Shown here: positions 63,725-64,000 of the stretch, piece after piece
How the letters are laid out: every line of letters starts with the position of its first letter
How positions within the stretch are numbered: the stretch's first letter is position 1
DNA from: Pirellulales bacterium
GTDB taxonomy: Bacteria; Planctomycetota; Planctomycetia; Pirellulales; JACPPG01
DNA: 64,000 nucleotides
Direction of reading: 5' to 3'
Assembly (NCBI GenBank): GCA_036499395.1
Contig: DASYDW010000095.1
Coordinates: 1 to 64,000 of the forward strand
Translations under genes and position numbers: made by a program
The notes under the pieces: model-generated
Databases searched by the model: none
What the model saw: the letters and a program-made list of their open reading frames with translations, nothing else
What the model was told of the DNA's origin: nothing

Positions 63725-64000
63725 ATGAATCGCATCAGGAATGTAAGACCGGCGACCAACGGAGTATTTCTCGCGGCAGTGCTCTTGCTGCTCGCCACAT
63801 ATCCGGTCATGGCCAATGACACTCCGACGGAAAAGTTGCCCGACGGCATGCAGGTCGTGGCGCTCGAGGCGCTGCCGACGTCGATCGCGCTTCCGAATCG
63901 TTACGCGTACGCGCAGTTGCTCGTGACGGGCGTGCTGGCTGATGGCACAAAGATTGATGCGACGCGGATGGTCATGGTTGAGGATTCGGCCGGCCTGGTT
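63725..64000 (+). CDS. Secreted protein, N-terminal part (cut by window end)
   Basis: The first 92 codons: a signal peptide (VFLAAVLLLLATYPVMAND) then a stretch resembling a bacterial Ig-like domain (VVALEALPTSIALPNRYAYA followed by VTGVLADGTKIDATRM). Genes of this kind next to cytochrome c-WD40 genes in planctomycetes often continue with DUF1549/DUF1553, which cannot be seen here. It starts 68 bp after the previous stop. Confidence 0.78.
   Translation, partial: MNRIRNVRPATNGVFLAAVLLLLATYPVMANDTPTEKLPDGMQVVALEALPTSIALPNRYAYAQLLVTGVLADGTKIDATRMVMVEDSAGLV

Overview
The window is chromosomal DNA from a high-GC planctomycete, most likely of the Pirellulales type. The evidence is the gene content: two surface proteins with the N-terminal planctomycete sorting box (LExRxLL), a DUF1559 pseudopilin, a dockerin/PEP-CTERM protein, a c-type cytochrome fused to WD40 repeats, an arylsulfatase, an ECF sigma factor coupled to a Ser/Thr kinase with WD40 repeats, and many secreted proteins of unknown function. 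No rRNA gene or CRISPR array is visible.

Left chromosomal part (1-20450): a tRNA-Ser(CGA) with its terminator; small housekeeping genes (Trm112-like, HIT); an ECF sigma/membrane protein/secreted protein operon; a thioredoxin-fold protein; a run of secreted proteins of unknown function; a ClpP-fold protease; a sigma factor-kinase pair; an RND efflux operon whose permease carries an in-frame amber codon; and a response regulator with an HD-GYP domain.

Integrated island (20486-35757, 15.3 kb): it lies in a tRNA-Arg(ACG) gene and is bounded by a 39-bp perfect direct repeat. It holds a tyrosine recombinase, a small HTH/excisionase-like protein, a 1.2-kb non-coding stretch, a primase-helicase, a papain-like protein, a frameshifted AP2-domain gene, and an 11-gene leftward operon of small unknown proteins behind a perfect consensus promoter and a long structured leader. 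To its right is a rightward cassette with TcmP and its three-Cys-motif (Gp37/Gp68) partner behind a palindromic operator-like site. The shared repeat covers the 5' half of the tRNA. The island therefore separates the tRNA from its presumed native promoter, which now points into the island from the right junction.

Right chromosomal part (35758-64000): a MauG-like dihaem peroxidase fused to a beta-helix, followed by a stand-alone beta-helix paralogue; an unknown protein with different base composition; a membrane-anchored MutS-like ATPase; a large dockerin/LamG surface protein; glmS; a cobalamin riboswitch followed by a DUF1559 pseudopilin, a DUF4465 dockerin/PEP-CTERM protein and a methyltransferase; a shikimate-dehydrogenase-like gene; gltX; a leftward Gfo/Idh/MocA oxidoreductase-deacylase-sulfatase group; an ABA4-like membrane protein; a calcium-repeat-like surface protein; and a cytochrome c-WD40 protein followed by the start of a further secreted protein.

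The strongest functional stories are the B12-controlled surface-protein locus near 50.1-53.3 kb and the tRNA-Arg island with its TcmP cassette. All functions are inferred from sequence reading alone; no database search was run.
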